DNA from: Sporosarcina sp. FSL W8-0480
GTDB lineage: Bacteria; Bacillota; Bacilli; Bacillales_A; Planococcaceae
Length of the DNA stretch: 64,000 nt
Reading direction: 5' to 3'
NCBI RefSeq assembly: GCF_037963765.1
Contig: NZ_CP150166.1
Coordinates: 2,239,501 to 2,303,500 of the forward strand
Part shown: positions 24,968 through 33,146 of the stretch, piece by piece
Layout of the letters: each line of letters begins with the position of its first letter
Numbering within the stretch: position 1 is the stretch's first letter
The notes under the pieces: generated by a model
Seen by the model: only the letters and a program-made list of their open reading frames with translations
The model's database searches: none
Told to the model about the DNA's origin: nothing
Program-made: the position numbers and the translations under genes

Positions 24968-25823
24968 ATTTTACAGGCTCTCCTTCACGTCTGAAGAAGC
25001 CGAAGATGCCTACTGTTTGAACGACGTTTGTAAAAGCATGAGGATCAACTTCATTAATGATTTTTTCCAAATCATATAATTCGTACCTTGTAATTACTAA
25101 ATACAACATACTTTTATCTTCTTTAGAATAAGCTCCCTTCGCTGGCACAATTGTAATCCCGCGCACCATTTTGTCATGAATCGCTTGTTGGAGATCATCC
25201 GCCTTATGCGTGATGATCATTGCCGTAACCTTCTCATGTCTTGTGTGAAGCATGTCAATGACAGAAGTAGTAACGTAAAGGGCAACCATCGTATAAAGTG
25301 CATTCTCGGGTTCATAGAGGAAGCCTGCAAGCACAATGATAATTCCATTCAATAACAAGAAATACATACCGATTGGTTTATCCTGCAGGCGAGACAATAC
25401 CATTGCGACAATATCCATTCCCCCGGTAGATGCACCAAGCTTCAATGATATCCCAACTCCAACTCCTGCAATTACCCCACCGAATACCGCATTTAGAATA
25501 ATATCGTTGGATAGTGAAAGTATAGGTAATAACTCAAGGAACAAAGTTGTAAAGGCAACAGAAATAATACTGTAAATAGTGAAGCCTCTTCCGACTTTAA
25601 ACCATCCCAAAATAAATACAGGAATATTGAATAACAAAAGTAAAATTCCGGTGCTAAGCGATATCCCGAATTGATCACTCAAAACACTTGATACAAGCTG
25701 GGCCGCTCCAGAAAATCCGCTTGCATAGACATTGGCGTTTATGAGGAAGAAATTCAATGAAATCGCCATCAATAAAGCACCGAATATGACCACTACAATT
25801 CGTTTCGCTTCGATAAAAAACAT
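24966..25823 (-). CDS. YitT/YpjC family membrane protein (DUF161 + DUF2179)
   Basis: A 285-residue protein with five to six membrane segments (about 1-190) and a cytoplasmic DUF2179 domain (about 205-285; KVTAMIITHKADDLQQAI). The sequence GGVIAGVGVGISLKLGASTGGMDIV is the family hallmark. The function is not established. The start is the ATG at 25823 behind GGAGGTACTT; an upstream ATG at 25865 has no RBS. Several paralogs per genome are usual in Bacillales. Confidence 0.92.
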   Translation of the reverse strand: MFFIEAKRIVVVIFGALLMAISLNFFLINANVYASGFSGAAQLVSSVLSDQFGISLSTGILLLLFNIPVFILGWFKVGRGFTIYSIISVAFTTLFLELLPILSLSNDIILNAVFGGVIAGVGVGISLKLGASTGGMDIVAMVLSRLQDKPIGMYFLLLNGIIIVLAGFLYEPENALYTMVALYVTTSVIDMLHTRHEKVTAMIITHKADDLQQAIHDKMVRGITIVPAKGAYSKEDKSMLYLVITRYELYDLEKIINEVDPHAFTNVVQTVGIFGFFRREGEPVK

Positions 25824-26056
25824 AAGTACCTCCTTCAATAATCTATCGATTATACTACACTTCAAGAAAGTAATCTTCTATTCACTATTCCACGTTTTAT
25901 CCATAAAAAACACTGGTGTATTTGCAATTGACGAACAAGTGGTAATGGTTATTCAACTACAATTTGAAGTTATATTTATAATAGGACTTGTTTTCTGCAA
26001 ATCTAAGTATATAATTCTGTTTACGAGGGTTTTTACATAGAAATGTGGAGTGACGA

Positions 26057-27271
26057 ATGCGTACATACAATGAGAAAATAAGCATCTATCATGGCATGGC
26101 TTCAACAGTTGCAGTAAACTTTTCCGGAAACTTTTTTCCGATTTTTGCAATCACTATTTTAGGAGCTACCAATTACCAGGTCGGGTTAATCAGTTCACTC
26201 CCCCCACTTATGGCATTACTTATGACGATTCCGGCAGCGATTCTTTTAAATCGTGCACAAACACAGAAAAAACTTGTAGCTGTTTCTGTATTAATGGCGC
26301 GATTGATGTTCCTGTTAATCATCGCTCTTGTTTTTATTCCGTCTCAGCCTACACAAGCGTGGATGTTTTTAGTCATCATCGCCCTTATGAACTTGCCGAA
26401 TACTGTGGCAAACGTAGGGTGGCAGACATTCATAAGCGGTCTCGTACCTGAATCCAACCGCGGAACCTTTTTCAGTGACCGAAACCGGATGTTAACGATT
26501 GTCGGACTTTGTTCCACACTTTTGATTGGTATTTTAATGAAAGACGCTTCGGATAGTGTCATTGCGTATCAAATATTGTTCGGAATCGCCTTTTGCTTTG
26601 GTTTACTTGAAGTTTTCCTACTGATGAAACATGATGAACAACCTGTACAAACGGATGAAACATCACTTAAAAAGAAAACTATGGACTGGTCGATTTTTAA
26701 ATATAAGAATTACGTATCATTTTTAGTTGCGGCGTTGTTCTTTAATTTTGCTTGGCAGATGGCATGGGGCATCTTCAATATCTATCACGTTAGGGTTGTC
26801 GGTGTAACGATCTTTTGGATTAGCATGTTTTCTGTTGGAAGCATGTTAGCTCAAATTATTTCATTTCCACTCTGGAGAAAGTGGGCGGAAAAACGGTCAA
26901 ACACATTGGTTTTCGTCTGGGCGGCAATTGGTATGGCAACCACCCCCTTCCTAACCGTTTTGTCTACAAACTTAATATATATTACGATTATCCAGACCTC
27001 TTCGGGTTTCTTTCTTGCTGGTGTTGTGTTATTGCTATTTAACTTGCTACTGGAACAGTCACCGACTGAAGTCAGAACATATTGTATTACTACATACAAT
27101 GTATTATTGTCGGTTGTGGCATTCATCGCACCACAGATTGGAATTTGGTTGTTAAACAGTTTAGGCATAGAGGCAGCGATGTACATAAATTCAGTATTCC
27201 GATTGCTCGCCGCCTGTTTGTTTTTTATCGTCTATTTGAAATATGCGAGAAAAATAGGTTTAACACTATGA
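26057..27271 (+). CDS. MFS transporter, substrate unknown
   Basis: A 404-residue major facilitator with twelve predicted membrane segments and a charged central loop (about residues 195-215, EQPVQTDETSLKKKTMDW). The loop 2-3 region reads NRAQTQKKLVAVSVLMARL, a loose match to the MFS motif. A conserved GWQTFISGLVPESNRGTFFS segment in helix 4-5 is typical of the Bacillales YfkF/YkoA-like transporters, whose substrates are unknown. GGAGTGACGA precedes the ATG. The 190-base upstream gap is AT-rich with no recognised site. Confidence 0.85.
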   Translation: MRTYNEKISIYHGMASTVAVNFSGNFFPIFAITILGATNYQVGLISSLPPLMALLMTIPAAILLNRAQTQKKLVAVSVLMARLMFLLIIALVFIPSQPTQAWMFLVIIALMNLPNTVANVGWQTFISGLVPESNRGTFFSDRNRMLTIVGLCSTLLIGILMKDASDSVIAYQILFGIAFCFGLLEVFLLMKHDEQPVQTDETSLKKKTMDWSIFKYKNYVSFLVAALFFNFAWQMAWGIFNIYHVRVVGVTIFWISMFSVGSMLAQIISFPLWRKWAEKRSNTLVFVWAAIGMATTPFLTVLSTNLIYITIIQTSSGFFLAGVVLLLFNLLLEQSPTEVRTYCITTYNVLLSVVAFIAPQIGIWLLNSLGIEAAMYINSVFRLLAACLFFIVYLKYARKIGLTL

Positions 27272-27379
27272 TAAAGAGCATTTCCCAATGACAACGATGA
27301 AATCATATCCCATAAGTATCCCATATACTTTCTGACTAACCTATTCGATAATGATGATACAATCTCCTTTTTTCATGAA

Positions 27380-27414
27380 AAAAGCAGCTGGAATGAATTC
27401 ATTCCAACTGCTTT
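27380..27414. terminator. Near-perfect palindromic terminator behind helD
   Basis: AAAAGCAG and CTGCTTTT enclose TGGAATGAATTCATTCCA, itself a perfect palindrome, with one unpaired base on each side. It ends helD (minus) and can also act on the MFS transcript (plus). A closely similar hairpin lies on the other side of helD at 29944-29986. Confidence 0.85.
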
Positions 27415-27423
27415 TATTTCATT

Positions 27424-29760
27424 TCAATTCTGAATATAACTCTCATTTGAAACGTCTTTTAATAATTTAGTTGGTTCACCGACACAGTATAATTGCAAAT
27501 CATGCATGGCTCTCGTACAGGCAGTGTAGAATATTCTGCGTAGGGCCTCATTGTTATAAACTTGCTCCGAAGCATCATAAATAATGACCGCATCGAATTC
27601 AATTCCCTTAGCCAAATACGAAGGAATGACGACGACTCCTTGTTCATATTCCATCGATCCATTCTTTATATGCTTGATATCCTCAATGTCAGACAAGGCT
27701 TGGTAAGCACGTTCACTTTCTTCTCCCGATTTACAAATGATTGCAATCGTGTTGTAGCCAATATTTTGCAACTCACTAATTTTAAAGGAAATATGTCTAT
27801 GCAATTCATCATAAGTAGCTAACTTTATTAATTCCGGTTTCTCACCATTACGTTCAAACGGAATGATCTGCTCACTATTAGCCACAAGTTGACGTGTGAA
27901 TTCGATAATTGGTTTTGTGGAACGATAGCTTCGCGATAAGTTTACAACTTCCGTATTATCCGGCCCGAAAAGTCCGGTTAATGCTTTGAAGTCAACTCGT
28001 GTACTTGCATGCGCAAAAATTGCTTGATTGAAATCACCTAAAACAGTCATTTTTGCCGCTGGAAAAAGACGACGCAAGTATTCAAATTGGAATGGCGAGT
28101 AATCTTGTGCTTCATCGACAACGATGTGCTTAATCGTCCTATTTGTTTGAAAGCCACGGATAAGCTCATTTAATAATAGATACGGTGTAGCGTCTTCATA
28201 GAACAACTTGCCTTGATCAATCATGTTAATTGTAGTCAAACAAATAGACTGCCACTCGGCTGGCAAATCTCCTTTATGCCATCGTTCGATAAATAAGGGG
28301 CTTGTAAATAGCTGTTTATAAATCCCATTCATATCTATGAAAGCATACTCTTCGATTTGTTTACGAAGCGGTTTAAATCTCTGTTGAACGATCAAGCGGC
28401 CAAGTTCTTTCGGTTCCATTTCATAGTCAGCAACCGACTCACCCTTAAAACCTTTCTTTTTCGCTAAATGCTTATGCGCCTTATGATAAGCCTCATCGCT
28501 AAGTAATTCGATTTCCTCTTCTACCCAGGGCTTCGTTAGTTCGTTTTTCCGAACTCCATTCACCTTCTTCATTAGCCAATCTTTTAACTTTTCAAGGCGA
28601 TTATGGAAACGGAGTGACGTGTCGTTGCTGTAGAATCTTTCTTCAATTTCCTGTTTGGTTACAATCGGTTTTCCCCTAAAGAGAATATCCTTAAACAGCA
28701 TTTTAGATGTCTCTAACCCTCTTCTATACGACTCGATCGCTTCAAAAAATGGTGTGGAAGCCTTAAAGCGGATACCTTCTACCCTTGATCGATACGACGG
28801 AGTGTTTTCAGCTGTCAGTACATATTCCAATTGCTCATAAGGGTTTTCCACTTTAAACCCATCGCTAAGACGGTGGTTCAAGTACTCTTGAAATGTCACT
28901 TGCTGCATATTTTCTTCACCAAGTTCCGGAAGGACATTGGAAACATAATTATTGAACAATGAATTTGGCGAAAATAATATGATCTGGTCGGCGCTCATAC
29001 TATCCCGATATTTATAAAGTAAATAAGCGATTCGTTGTAGGGCTGCAGACGTTTTACCGCTACCTGCTGCACCATGTACGATAAGAAGCTTACCTGAATC
29101 GTGACGGATAATCCGATTTTGCTCCGATTGGATCGTTGCCACGATATTATGCATATGCTTATCGGTGCCTTTCCCTAAAACAATCTGTAAAATCTCATCT
29201 CCAATCGTAAGACTTGTGTCAAACATCGATTGAAGTACTCCTTCACGTATCAAATATTGCCACTTTTTCTCCAACCTGCCATGCACGACGCCTCCAGGTG
29301 TTTCATATGTGGCCAACCCGGGTTGATGATCGTAGTAAATACTTGAAATCGGGGCTCTCCAGTCATAGATCAGGAAATCTTCCCCGCTTTCATCTGTTAA
29401 TGTGGCTATTCCGATATAAATCTGTTCCTCGGTCGGAACCCCTTCTTCGCTAAAATCGATCCGTCCAAAGTACGGTGATTTTTTCATTCTTTGTAGCGTG
29501 GACAACCTTTTAGATGAAAGCCGGTGTGTGCTTTGACTAACAGCAAGTGCTTGAGCTTCTTGTCTTAGTCCAATAATCGTTTCAAGATAATCATCAAATG
29601 TATCCACATTGACTTTAACTTCATCCCAAAAATGTTTTCGAATCTTTACAACTTCATCCCGTTGCCGAGTTGCATCTGCCCCCAACTTGAGAATTCGTTC
29701 TTCAATAAGTTCAGTGACTCGATTTACGCGCTGTTGTTCGTGCTGAAACGTCGATTCCAT
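27424..29760 (-). CDS. helD: HelD, UvrD-like RNA polymerase recycling ATPase
   Basis: A 778-residue superfamily I helicase-like ATPase. The N-terminal long helices (about 1-75) match the HelD arm that enters the RNA polymerase secondary channel. Walker A is HGAAGSGKTSA at about 229-239, the DEAQD motif is IVVDEAQDYSPFQ, and the later motifs GDFNQAIF, LSRSYRST and YTACTRAMHDLQLY (motif VI) are in order. In Bacillus HelD removes and recycles stalled RNA polymerase. ATG start behind AAAGGAGTG. Confidence 0.93.
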   Translation of the reverse strand: MESTFQHEQQRVNRVTELIEERILKLGADATRQRDEVVKIRKHFWDEVKVNVDTFDDYLETIIGLRQEAQALAVSQSTHRLSSKRLSTLQRMKKSPYFGRIDFSEEGVPTEEQIYIGIATLTDESGEDFLIYDWRAPISSIYYDHQPGLATYETPGGVVHGRLEKKWQYLIREGVLQSMFDTSLTIGDEILQIVLGKGTDKHMHNIVATIQSEQNRIIRHDSGKLLIVHGAAGSGKTSAALQRIAYLLYKYRDSMSADQIILFSPNSLFNNYVSNVLPELGEENMQQVTFQEYLNHRLSDGFKVENPYEQLEYVLTAENTPSYRSRVEGIRFKASTPFFEAIESYRRGLETSKMLFKDILFRGKPIVTKQEIEERFYSNDTSLRFHNRLEKLKDWLMKKVNGVRKNELTKPWVEEEIELLSDEAYHKAHKHLAKKKGFKGESVADYEMEPKELGRLIVQQRFKPLRKQIEEYAFIDMNGIYKQLFTSPLFIERWHKGDLPAEWQSICLTTINMIDQGKLFYEDATPYLLLNELIRGFQTNRTIKHIVVDEAQDYSPFQFEYLRRLFPAAKMTVLGDFNQAIFAHASTRVDFKALTGLFGPDNTEVVNLSRSYRSTKPIIEFTRQLVANSEQIIPFERNGEKPELIKLATYDELHRHISFKISELQNIGYNTIAIICKSGEESERAYQALSDIEDIKHIKNGSMEYEQGVVVIPSYLAKGIEFDAVIIYDASEQVYNNEALRRIFYTACTRAMHDLQLYCVGEPTKLLKDVSNESYIQN

Positions 29761-29792
29761 ACCAACACTCCTTTAAAAAATAAGTAAAAGGG

Positions 29793-29870
29793 TTGACTAA
29801 TGAATAGACGATGATGTATAATTAAGATAGGGATAATATATTCATATTAATTATACAGTGTCTATCTTAA
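29793..29870 (+). promoter_or_regulatory. Orphan plus-strand promoter with inverted repeat
   Basis: TTGACT (29793-29798) and TATAAT (29817-29822) are separated by 18 bases on the plus strand, directly followed by TTAAGATAG (29822-29830) and, 31 bases later, its inverted copy CTATCTTAA (29862-29870). No plus-strand ORF follows before the terminator at 29944. A TATAAT on the minus strand inside the loop could serve helD. The area may be a divergent control region or the start of a small RNA of about 160 bases. Confidence 0.4.
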
Positions 29871-29943
29871 TAAATTTACCATACAATCTCATTTCGTTCA
29901 ATAGGCGAAGTAGAGGTTTTTTGACGATTCATGCGCTAATGCT

Positions 29944-29987
29944 AAAAAGGCAGTTGGAATGTTAATTTCATCCCAACTGCCTTTTTT
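29944..29987. terminator. Terminator behind the lipoprotein gene
   Basis: AAAAAGGCAGTTGG (29944-29957) pairs with CCAACTGCCTTTTT (29973-29986). It ends the minus-strand lipoprotein gene and would end any plus-strand transcript from the orphan promoter. Confidence 0.88.
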
Positions 29988-29997
29988 CTATATTTTC

Positions 29998-30432
29998 CTA
30001 TTTGGAATCAGCATCTTCGTTTAGCAAGGTAAATACTTCACTGTTTCCATTCCATTCTATTTTAATTTCCAACTTATCATTTTTATTTGTTAAACGGCTG
30101 TTGGAGATTGGAAAGTCCGTAAAAAATATGCCTTCTTTATTTAAAGTAAAATCATCCCCACCAAAACTTATTACACCGTTATTTTTCGATTGAACATAGA
30201 AACCAAATGTTTTAGTATCCTGTAGATTCTCTCCTTTGTATTCAAAATGAACCCGATAGGTTTCTTCCCCATCATTCTGAGTAACAGTTACCTCAGAGAA
30301 CCAATTTTTATCCTCGCCCACAAAAATTAGGTCCTGAACCATATTATTTGCCTGACATGCAAACAATAATAGGATTGGAAAGAATATGAATGGTACGAAT
30401 AACTTTTTGATAGTGATACCCTCCTCAGTCAC
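29998..30432 (-). CDS. Small lipoprotein of unknown function
   Basis: Up to 144 residues, with a lipoprotein signal KKLFVPFIFFPILLLFAC and the modified Cys near residue 26 of the long form. The mature part is beta-rich (EVTVTQNDGEETYRVHFEYKG), compatible with an immunoglobulin-like fold. The start is odd: the GTG at 30432 lies before a strong GAGGAGGG site, and the place where a start is expected, seven bases after it, is an ATC codon directly before AAA AAG. Either the GTG is used, or a non-canonical or mutated start is present. It overlaps the previous gene by eight bases. Confidence 0.65.
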   Translation of the reverse strand: MTEEGITIKKLFVPFIFFPILLLFACQANNMVQDLIFVGEDKNWFSEVTVTQNDGEETYRVHFEYKGENLQDTKTFGFYVQSKNNGVISFGGDDFTLNKEGIFFTDFPISNSRLTNKNDKLEIKIEWNGNSEVFTLLNEDADSK

Positions 30433-31246
30433 GGCTTCTATAGGTTAGCCTTCTTGCTTCATCCTTTAAATTTAGGGATTCCATTAAATCTATAACCAAG
30501 TTTAAAATTTCACTGTCATAATCGTACGATAGTACATACCAAAACATCGCATCCCGAATAAAACCCAATTTTTCTTCATATGTTGCGTCTTTTAAAAAGA
30601 CTTTCATTCTCTCAATTTGTTCTTTATCTTGCCTTCTTTCAGGATCAAAAGAGTAGCGTCTATGAAGATCAGCTGCAGTTCCCAAAATTCCCAAGCCATC
30701 ATAAGTTTTTAAAACTATACTTTCTTCACGTTCTCGGAGAACCGTTTGAACATATTCGGAAACGTCTACTTTCTTAGTGCTGAACACTTCTTGTAGAAGA
30801 TCCAAAAGCTTATCTCTTTTTAACTGCCAACTGTCTGACAGATAATCACTCAAAATTAGCTTGGTCGATTCAGAATTTTCCCAAGGCCAACAATCATCCA
30901 ATAACCCGACATGCGGAACAGACGAGGCAATCAACAAAAACTCATTAATATTTCGTGCTGTTAGGCGAATTGGTGGATCATTCGTAGGCGTAACACAAAC
31001 AATCGGTGCTTCATTCAAATCAGTTATTGATCCAAAATCAGTTAAAAACCCAAAATGTACTCCATCCCCACCAGTATGGGCAAACGGAATTACATCTGGT
31101 GGAGTTATCGAATATGAAAAAGAATCTTGAATAGGCACCATGCCTATTGAATCCAGTGTTAATCCCTTTTTCCTCAATTTATTTTCCAATTCTATCAATT
31201 TTTCTACTTCATTAGGAACTCCATATTCTCCGTATTCTATCTTCAT
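30425..31246 (-). CDS. Unknown soluble protein, SUKH-like features possible
   Basis: A 273-residue cytoplasmic protein from ATG 31246 (GGGAG nine bases before); a longer frame to 31315 is open. The middle has PPDVIPFAHTGGDGVHFGFL and NDPPIRLTARNINEFLLIAS, a layout that resembles SMI1/KNR4 (SUKH) domains, in which a Gly-Asp core is followed by a helix; the match is weak. The C-terminal half is helical and charged. SUKH proteins often act as immunity proteins, but no toxin gene is next to it. The downstream lipoprotein gene overlaps, so the two form an operon. Confidence 0.6.
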   Translation of the reverse strand: MKIEYGEYGVPNEVEKLIELENKLRKKGLTLDSIGMVPIQDSFSYSITPPDVIPFAHTGGDGVHFGFLTDFGSITDLNEAPIVCVTPTNDPPIRLTARNINEFLLIASSVPHVGLLDDCWPWENSESTKLILSDYLSDSWQLKRDKLLDLLQEVFSTKKVDVSEYVQTVLREREESIVLKTYDGLGILGTAADLHRRYSFDPERRQDKEQIERMKVFLKDATYEEKLGFIRDAMFWYVLSYDYDSEILNLVIDLMESLNLKDEARRLTYRSRD

Positions 31247-31378
31247 AACGCCAACTCCCACTCTCCCTGAATAGCCATTTTCCTTAATTTTACTATTTTC
31301 TAACAAAACCGACAACTACAAAATAGAAGAATTATGAATTATACTATAACTAATTCATTTAAAAGGGTGGTTGGAATT

Positions 31379-31819
31379 ATGGCAGAACATTTATTTCATT
31401 TAAAAGCAAACTGGCCTGGATTGCGTAATGATATCGGAACAATTGAAACGTTGAACTTGCAGACAGAAGTTTCGATACCTGTCGAAATGGATGGCCCCGG
31501 AATAGGGACAAATCCGGATGAAATGTTGCTTGGAGCAGCCGCAACGTGCTATATCATCACACTTGCAGCGATGCTTGAGCGAAGCGGCATTGAGAAAACG
31601 AGTCTGACGATGGAATCCGTTGGTGTTGTCGACTATACGAATGGTGTTGTTACATATAAGAAGATCATACATAAGCCGGTGCTTGTTTTGGCTGTAGACA
31701 CTTCGGAAGATAAAAAACGAATTGCGGAGAGACTTGTTATTAAAGCGGAAGATTCGTGTATGATCAGCAGGGCTTTAAAAGGAAATGTAGAAGTTACAGC
31801 CGAAGCGATTATTAAATAG
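31379..31819 (+). CDS. OsmC/Ohr-family peroxiredoxin-like protein
   Basis: A 146-residue OsmC-family protein. The two redox cysteines are present: C57 (GAAATCYIITL) and C127 (KAEDSCMISRALKG). Family members reduce organic hydroperoxides with a thiol partner. The start is the ATG at 31379, after AAAGGGTGG; the upstream ATG at 31334 would add a non-conserved leader. It is a YhfA/YmaD-like rather than a classical Ohr protein by its first motif. It is transcribed away from the unknown protein gene and followed by a DUF2500 gene. Confidence 0.88.
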   Translation: MAEHLFHLKANWPGLRNDIGTIETLNLQTEVSIPVEMDGPGIGTNPDEMLLGAAATCYIITLAAMLERSGIEKTSLTMESVGVVDYTNGVVTYKKIIHKPVLVLAVDTSEDKKRIAERLVIKAEDSCMISRALKGNVEVTAEAIIK

Positions 31820-31884
31820 TGGTCAGCTGAAATCTTCTTCCCTAATGCACGTATTCTATAGTAGATTCATACGGAGGTGGCTCC

Positions 31885-32247
31885 ATGGGATTTAATGCAT
31901 ATGATGATTTTATGTTTTCATTTGGACCTATTTTTTTCGTTATTGTGTTTGCATTAGTTATTGGCTTTTTCATTGTCGTGATTGTTAAGAGTATCGGACA
32001 ATGGTCCAAGAACAATAATTCACCACGACTGACTGTTCCTGCACATGTTGTAACAAAGCGGGCGCACACCTCAGGCGGAAGCGGCGATTCCTCTGCATCT
32101 ACATGGTATTATGCAACATTTCAAGTGGAAAGCGGAGATCGGATGGAGTTGGGTGTAGGCGCAAAAGAATACGGAATGCTCGCAGAAGGAGACATCGGCA
32201 TGCTGACATTCCAAGGAAATAGATATATTGGATTTGAAAGGAAATAA
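31885..32247 (+). CDS. DUF2500 family membrane protein
   Basis: A 120-residue protein: one N-terminal membrane helix (about 12-36) followed by a small beta-rich domain with VPAHVVTKRAHTSGG, STWYYATFQVESGDRMEL and GDIGMLTFQGNRYIGFER, the pattern of DUF2500. Function unknown. Strong RBS (CGGAGGTGG). It is probably transcribed with the OsmC gene 65 bases upstream, since the only clear terminator comes after this gene. Confidence 0.88.
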   Translation: MGFNAYDDFMFSFGPIFFVIVFALVIGFFIVVIVKSIGQWSKNNNSPRLTVPAHVVTKRAHTSGGSGDSSASTWYYATFQVESGDRMELGVGAKEYGMLAEGDIGMLTFQGNRYIGFERK

Positions 32248-32255
32248 GTTGAATG

Positions 32256-32287
32256 AACCCGCCAATAACGAATTGGCGGGTTTTTTA
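32256..32287. terminator. Terminator behind DUF2500
   Basis: AACCCGCCAAT (32256-32266) pairs perfectly with ATTGGCGGGTT (32272-32282), followed by T runs; the minus strand also serves the converging DUF2785 gene. Confidence 0.92.
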
Positions 32288-32300
32288 CATTATCAGCGAA

Positions 32301-33101
32301 TCAAACATTCTGCCATTCTTGGATAAAATACGAGATAGCACTGCGCAATTTATGTCCATTGTTCACCTTCATCAAAGCAAAATAAAGTGTCTTCGTGAAT
32401 TGCAAAATATTTGTGCGAGCATGATAAAAAGAAAGTGATCGATCCATTCGAGATGCCGCCGCATCCAAACGGTCAAATAGCTGTTCAAACCATTCAATGA
32501 GAACTTCTTCTGGATAATCCTGTTTAACGAGGGATAGGATAATAGTTACTAGGCGTTCATCCTCATCGTCAGTATAAACACCGCCTTTCCAAAAACAAGA
32601 TGCCACCCCGTCTAAAATCGTAGGGATCACCTTTCGCTCCAACAATGGATGCTTCACCAACATTGTCGCTAAATCTGCCCCATGAGCAATACTATGTGCC
32701 CATCCTTTGCCATTCACAAATCCGCGGGTATCCATTTCTTTTGATAAGTAAAGCGAGCTTCTTTCAAAAGTCTGTTTTCGCAAATCTGGGTTTAAAAATT
32801 GTTGTTGCTGATCCTTCCATAAAAGTGCAGTCAACCATAATGATGCAAAAGACCGTGTGAACACTGTATCCGTATTCATTTCGCCAATTGATGCGTATAA
32901 ATAGTGATCGCTTACTAACTCCACCGCAGTCTTCTCTAAAAGATCATTCTTAAGTACATCAATCGAAATCAATTTGACGAACAATCGATAGATTAATTCA
33001 TCCCGCAGTTCCCCGTCGGTTGATCCCAAGTTTTCAAGCATAAAGGAAAAAAGATTTTCCCCATACTCGTCCATATATGCAATGCACTGTCCGTCTTCCA
33101 T
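32301..33101 (-). CDS. DUF2785 family protein
   Basis: A 266-residue helical repeat-like protein of the DUF2785 family, with LENLGSTDGELRDELIY near the N-terminus and the central GWAHSIAHGADLATMLVKHP. The function is not known. The ATG at 33101 has no RBS and truncates the expected N-terminus; in-frame codons before it read KQQIKELLE and begin at an ATA codon (33129-33131) placed nine bases after AAAGGGG. The true start may be that ATA, or the original start was lost. It follows the HprK-like gene by about 15 bases, so the two are an operon. Confidence 0.82.
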   Translation of the reverse strand: MEDGQCIAYMDEYGENLFSFMLENLGSTDGELRDELIYRLFVKLISIDVLKNDLLEKTAVELVSDHYLYASIGEMNTDTVFTRSFASLWLTALLWKDQQQQFLNPDLRKQTFERSSLYLSKEMDTRGFVNGKGWAHSIAHGADLATMLVKHPLLERKVIPTILDGVASCFWKGGVYTDDEDERLVTIILSLVKQDYPEEVLIEWFEQLFDRLDAAASRMDRSLSFYHARTNILQFTKTLYFALMKVNNGHKLRSAISYFIQEWQNV

Positions 33102-33146
33102 TTCTAATAGTTCTTTTATCTGCTGTTTTATCTGAAATTTCCCCTT

